NCBI GenBank assembly: GCA_910592005.1
Contig: CAJVPP010003092.1
Location: 1-12,595, forward strand
Direction of reading: 5' to 3'
From: Funneliformis mosseae
Lineage: Eukaryota; Glomeromycota; Glomeromycetes; Glomerales; Glomeraceae
Length of the DNA: 12,595 nucleotides
Shown here: positions 8,914 through 12,595 of the stretch, piece by piece
How positions within the stretch are numbered: the first letter of the stretch is position 1
How the letters are laid out: every line of letters starts with the position of its first letter
The notes under the pieces: model-generated
Database searches by the model: none
Told to the model about the DNA's origin: nothing
Seen by the model: the letters and a program-made list of their open reading frames with translations, nothing else
Made by a program: the position numbers and the translations under genes

Positions 8914-10959
8914 TCAATTACACATTATTAATTTAAATAAATAATCACTCTTGTTATTGTTTGAATTCATTTCGTGCAAGTTAATGGTAAAATCACTCTT
9001 TTCGTCCACTATTTTATCATTCGAATTATTAAAATAACTTCTATCGGATCTGCCCTTCGTTTCATTATTTTTATCTGTAAAATTTAAACATTAAATTATT
9101 AACGATAAGTCAGTAAAAAGTTTTAATTATTAAGATTACCGATAAATCTTGTCAAGCCATTTTTTCCGAACCGCTTTTCAATAACTTTGATTTTTCATAA
9201 TGAAGTTAATTAATAATCTTGAATTTATTCATTCTTATCAAACATTAATCATGATTTAATTTATATTTACAATCAGGAATAAACAAATCATTTTGCATGC
9301 TATGATAACCTAAAAAAAAATGTGTAGAATTTTAAAATTTAAATGTAAATGAAAATGTATATTCACGTAAATGAAAATTAACGATTACCTTCTTGTTCTT
9401 CTATTTAAATAATGGAAAACGCGATATAAATTAATACATAATTATTATGAGGCATTTTTAACTTTCTACCTTACCTTTAGTTGCATATCTAGGTTTAGGC
9501 ATATCCTTAAAATGATAATTTCTGCTGTCGGAATTCTTGGCCAATGAATTAATAATCGAGTTTGTGTGTAACCGTGAATCATCATCAATACTAATTTTAC
9601 GACATTCCATTTTTTCATCTGGTTTAAAAGTTTGTTTAATTTCCAAAATTTTATCCAATAGATTATTTATGTCGGGTCGTTTCGAAGGTTCGGCATCCCA
9701 ACATTGTTCCATTAATTTTCTATATTTTAAAGGAGTTCCTGGTACAATTTTTGGTCTCATTCCATTTATTATCCTCATCGCGAGATCAAAATCATGATCT
9801 TGATTAATAAAAGGGGGTAATCCGGATGAAATTTCCCACATTAGTATGCCAACACTATAAATATCGGAAGCAAAAGAATAATCCTTTCCAGCAATAACTT
9901 CGGGTGCTATGTATGGAAGATTTCCGTAGATACTGTCCAATGGTTTATCGGCGGGTCCACAAAATCCAAGGTCACAAATATACCATAAATTATAAGATTT
10001 TAAATATAAGATATTTCCGGAATGCAAATCTCTATGAATCGCATTTTCTTGGTGAATGTCTAAAAGCGCATTGATTATATTTACATTAAGTTGAATTCTT
10101 TCCTTCCATGTAAGTTGATGTTGATCTTGTAACAGATATTTTCTAAGATCTATGTCCATATGCCTTATAACGAGCATGTAAAAGTTGTCTGATAAATTTT
10201 GCGTCAGACCAAAACATTTCACAATTAATTCCCGTTTGCTGCTTATGGTTAAATGTGATACGACCTAATAATATAATTTTTATTAAAAAAAAAAAAAAAA
10301 AAAATTATTATGCCGCCAAAAAAATCGATCTGCAATTTTGACATTTTTTTTTTAAAAAAAAAATTACAAACCTCATCAAACCAAATGTTATTAACGTTTT
10401 GAACACTTTCTAATTTCTTAAGTATAACCTTGCAGGCTCCATACCTTTCGAATCTAATATTTTTAGAATTCCATTTGTTATAAAATCCATTACTCCAGAC
10501 TGCAGAATCAATTTCTGAACAACCACCCTTAGTCAAATATCTAATGTCCTTCAAATCATTGTACGGAATCCATCCTACTATCTTACACGGTGTAAGCGAT
10601 TCCATTTGACATTTTTGAATTAAATAATCAATTTCAAAATTACCAGATGTCCAGTTGGGAAAATCCGATTTTAAATAAGTTCGTATACAAAGCTCACAAT
10701 ACGACGTGGCTAAGCATTCCTTGTGACAATTATCACAGGTTCTTCTCGTTCCTTCATTATGGAGGATTTTATAATACTCGTAATATTTGGTCAATAGCTC
10801 TATCGCCTCTGATTTTTCGTCCTTAGTGAGAGCTTTATCAGTAAGTACGGTTTGTTTCCTAAGTTCGTGTTGTTTATGTACGTCGTGAACGTCAACATTT
10901 TCTACAAGGACAAATTCTCTATGAATTATATTACAAATTAAGTCCATAATGTAAAGCAT
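8914..10959 (-). CDS. TKL-like protein kinase with N-terminal cysteine cluster, six exons, 544 aa
   Basis: Likely cytosolic Ser/Thr (tyrosine-kinase-like) kinase. Exons: 10959-10372, 10264-9475, 9400-9389, 9309-9271, 9184-9140, 9074-8914. All five introns are GT...AG; intron 1 is phase 0 and the others phase 1. An in-frame TAA lies a few codons upstream of the ATG at 10959; a second ATG at 10947 is an alternative start. Residues 75-91 hold a zinc-ribbon-like CxxC...CxxC pair (C75, C78, C88, C91, with C82 between). The kinase domain runs from about 127 to 405: TKGGCSE glycine-loop equivalent (143-149), VILK with K181, likely alpha-C E196 at the exon 1 end, HRDLHSGN (273-280), DLG (294-296, a DFG variant), APE (316-318), DIYSVGILMWE (330-340). 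All catalytic residues are present, so it is probably active. The tail (about 406-544) is polar, with a PKPRYATKEEQE segment that resembles Rhizophagus kinases and supports the 12-nt exon. Exons 5 and 6 are less certain. Confidence 0.92.
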
Positions 10960-10993
10960 GTATTTTATTTTTTAATTTTAATTTTTGAGGCAC

Positions 10994-11019
10994 CCATGTT
11001 CGAACATGGTTTATATAAA
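10994..11019 (-). promoter_or_regulatory. TATA box and 16-bp perfect palindrome upstream of the kinase
   Basis: On the minus strand the self-complementary TTTATATAAA (11010-11019) is followed at once by CCATGTTCGAACATGG (10994-11009), a perfect 16-bp palindrome. The kinase ATG at 10959 is about 35 bp further on. The TATA spacing fits a core promoter. The palindrome could bind a dimeric regulator or form a hairpin at the start of the transcript. Confidence 0.45.
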
Positions 11020-11128
11020 GAATCCCTAGTTTTAAAATTAAGTTATCATTGATGCTTAATAGAGCAAGTTAATTTCCTTATTTGATTATCATTCCATGTT
11101 TTTCTTTTTGTAAAATAAATCAGATAAA

Positions 11129-11323
11129 TCATGTTAGTCTAATATCAAAATGGATAAAATTTTTATGATTGTTTTCAAAGTAGGCAATCAGTGAAACTAA
11201 TGGTTTTAGTGCATCGATTACAATTGGTTTACACTCTGACAGATCTTGAATCACTTCAAAATTAGAAAAGCAAAAGACGATACGTGATGCAAGTAATAAA
11301 TGATGTATGAAGTCAAAGATATT
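11129..11323 (-). pseudogene. Orphan stop-free frame, possible gene or transposon remnant
   Basis: Sixty-four sense codons end in TGA at 11129-11131, with no ATG in frame. At this A+T content a stop would be expected about every 11-13 codons. The translation has ordinary protein character (for example ALKPLVSLIAYFENN). The frame is cut off upstream by a TGA at 11324-11326. I do not recognise the family. It may be a decayed exon or chance. Confidence 0.25.
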
Positions 11324-11372
11324 TCAAAAGTGTACAAATTATTAATATTCTTTGCGATTACCTTTCAAAATT

Positions 11373-11392
11373 TTTATTTATTTATTTATTTA
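11373..11392. repeat. (TTTA)5 microsatellite
   Basis: Five uninterrupted TTTA units, continuing into a T-run that ends at about 11402. Confidence 0.85.
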
Positions 11393-11539
11393 TTTTTTTT
11401 TTGTTCTTATCTTTATTAATTACGGTGTCACAAAGATAGCTGTGTTCACCTTCTAAGGGCTCAACTGATTCTCACACGTTCCAAACATTCCGACAAGAAA
11501 TGTTCGAAGCAAATATTCGAAGCAAAATACAATAAATAA

Positions 11540-11559
11540 GATTAGATTAGATTAGATTA
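11540..11559. repeat. (GATTA)4 microsatellite
   Basis: Four uninterrupted GATTA units. Just upstream, TTCGAAGCAAA is directly repeated (11503-11513 and 11516-11526), so this stretch is locally repetitive at two scales. Confidence 0.85.
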
Positions 11560-11812
11560 CCATATTTGGTTGGAAACTTCAAAAAAAAAGAAGTCGTCGA
11601 TAAAGAGCATCTAGAAGTTGTGAAAAGCGCGCTTCAATTATTGAAAATTAAATTATTTAAAAATTATTTAATTAATATTAATTTATTACATGTTTCCGGT
11701 AGATCAGAGAAAATAATATGGACTTTTCGGAATCGATTTTACCGACGAACGCTAGTTAAATAAAGATTAAAGGAATGAATGGATCAATGTGATCAACATT
11801 TATTTTTTTTGA

Positions 11813-12163
11813 TTTCTTAATATAGTAATAGGTTTATCAAAACATGAATTACGACTTTATGATTGGTTCAAGATTTCCAAGATGTGCAATCATAAATTTT
11901 GTTGGGTGGTTTCTGGACCCATTTTCATAACAATGACATCTTATTTACTTGAAGCTCCAAGTCATTTCAGCGTCGATCTTAAAATTAGCATCTACCGATT
12001 TGGGATGCAAACGTTAAATTCTGGAAGAAATACCGAAATTTCAGAAATTTTTTTTGTCTCATCAACTATAGAATTATCAATCATTGAACAAAAAAAAATA
12101 AATAATAACCCGTTAATAATGCTCCGTAAGGGTCGGGTCGGGTCGGGTTTGAAGCATATTTGA
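11813..12163 (+). other. Long orphan stop-free frame in suspected interspersed repeat
   Basis: A plus-strand frame stays open for 116 codons after TGA at 11810-11812 up to TGA at 12161-12163, with its first ATG at 11882. The region is less AT-rich than its surroundings. The frame runs straight into the GGGTC repeat at its 3' end, so at least the C-terminal part is not a genuine protein. There is no recognisable domain. My best guess is a degenerate interspersed repeat rather than a gene. Confidence 0.25.
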
Positions 12164-12250
12164 ACTCGAACCCGTTAATAATTACAGAACCTGAGATTCG
12201 ATCATTGTTCGACTCGGATTCGACTCGTTTGACCCGGGACAACCCGGGAC
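12130..12250. repeat. GGGTC-family degenerate repeat with G-quadruplex motif
   Basis: The plus strand has four GGG runs separated by TC (12130-12147), meeting the standard intramolecular G-quadruplex pattern. Beyond it lie AACCCG, TTCGACTCG twice (12208-12216 and 12219-12227) and ACCCGGGAC twice (12232-12240 and 12242-12250). This is a strongly GC-rich island in an AT-rich window and looks like expansion and decay of a short GGGTC-type unit in both orientations. Confidence 0.7.
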
Positions 12251-12355
12251 CGACTTGAATTTCAAGGGTAATATTAACTCCGAAATAAAAAAGCGTCGTA
12301 TAAAGTTTATTTTACAGTATTTTAAAATTTGTATATTTTATGTGGATATTCGGTT

Positions 12356-12595
12356 TCATGTAACTATATAATTTAATTAAATTAATAAATTATATAAATT
12401 TTATAATATATCATTAAATACATACCTTCCGCTAAAGAATATCTTGATTTCGTGCTGCTCGATAATTCCACTTCATTTTGTTTAATAATTTGTTTTTTTC
12501 CAAAAATATGATTTAAATTTACATCACTCTCATCAATATTTTCAACTTCTAAATCATTTGCCGCGGGTGCATATTTTGTATTGTAAATATTAATA
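12356..12595 (-). CDS. 3' end of an unidentified gene (partial, right edge)
   Basis: The frame 12595-12426 is stop-free for 170 nt and encodes a polar, charged segment (for example ANDLEVENIDESDVNLNH, then SSSTKSRYSLAE). It ends at a good donor, G|GTATGT. The next AG that fits (12365-12364) gives a 62-bp phase-1 intron and a tiny last exon coding Val-Thr-stop, with the stop at 12358-12356. Without splicing, the frame would end about 15 codons into the intron instead. The gene continues beyond the window on its 5' side and has no recognisable domain. The orientation matches the kinase and channel genes. Confidence 0.45.

Larger units (their letters stand above)
10960..12355. other. Intergenic, probably repeat-derived region
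   Basis: No convincing gene. The half nearest the kinase should hold its promoter. Between about 11130 and 12260 the base composition is patchy and less AT-rich, with two long orphan stop-free frames, microsatellites and a GGGTC repeat. This mosaic suggests layered insertions of degenerate mobile DNA. I could not define ends or target-site duplications. Confidence 0.5.

Noticed and set aside
9537..9797. Plus-strand 86-codon frame opposite the kinase
   Set aside because: It is the antisense shadow of the conserved kinase C-lobe and tail.
10282..10304. Long A-run as the poly(A) tail of a retroposed copy
   Set aside because: It lies inside kinase intron 1, where on the minus strand it is the T-rich tract ahead of the acceptor.
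10994..11009. tRNA B-box, suggested by GTTCGAAC
   Set aside because: No A-box, anticodon arm or acceptor stem surrounds it. The match is explained by the palindrome.
11566..11763. Plus-strand 65-codon frame
   Set aside because: It begins at a non-ATG codon directly after a microsatellite, is rich in Lys/Leu/Ile from AT composition, and has no domain.

Overview
This looks like nuclear DNA of an AT-rich fungus. It carries two complete intron-rich genes and part of a third, all on the minus strand. The family types are those I know as massively expanded in arbuscular mycorrhizal fungi (Glomeromycotina, Rhizophagus-like): a very large ion-transport-domain protein with a propeller-like N-terminus, and a TKL-like kinase with an N-terminal cysteine cluster. 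Introns are short (62-108 bp) and GT...AG, which rules out a bacterial reading. The species assignment is inference.

Layout. 1-3015: very AT-rich intergenic DNA with no gene, holding a MITE-like inverted-repeat element (465-631), several small hairpins and an orphan promoter-like patch (2751-2777). 3016-7758 (minus): channel gene, reconstructed here as nine exons encoding 1360 aa. 7759-8913: intergenic, with a GGTC/GACC repeat patch (8741-8825). 8914-10959 (minus): kinase gene, reconstructed as six exons encoding 544 aa, with 12-, 39- and 45-nt exons near its 3' end. 10960-12355: intergenic and probably repeat-derived, with a 16-bp perfect palindrome beside a TATA box just upstream of the kinase, two orphan stop-free frames, two microsatellites and a GGGTC repeat with a textbook G-quadruplex motif. 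12356-12595 (minus): 3' end of an unidentified gene.

The splice models were made by hand. They rest on phase agreement at every junction, an unbroken reading frame (4083 and 1635 coding nt, both multiples of three), and restoration of family-like protein sequence across each junction. Both proteins suit membrane and signalling roles: an ion channel with a large cytosolic sensor-like region, and an apparently active kinase. Nothing in the window shows that they act together. No CRISPR array, tRNA, rRNA or complete transposase gene was seen.
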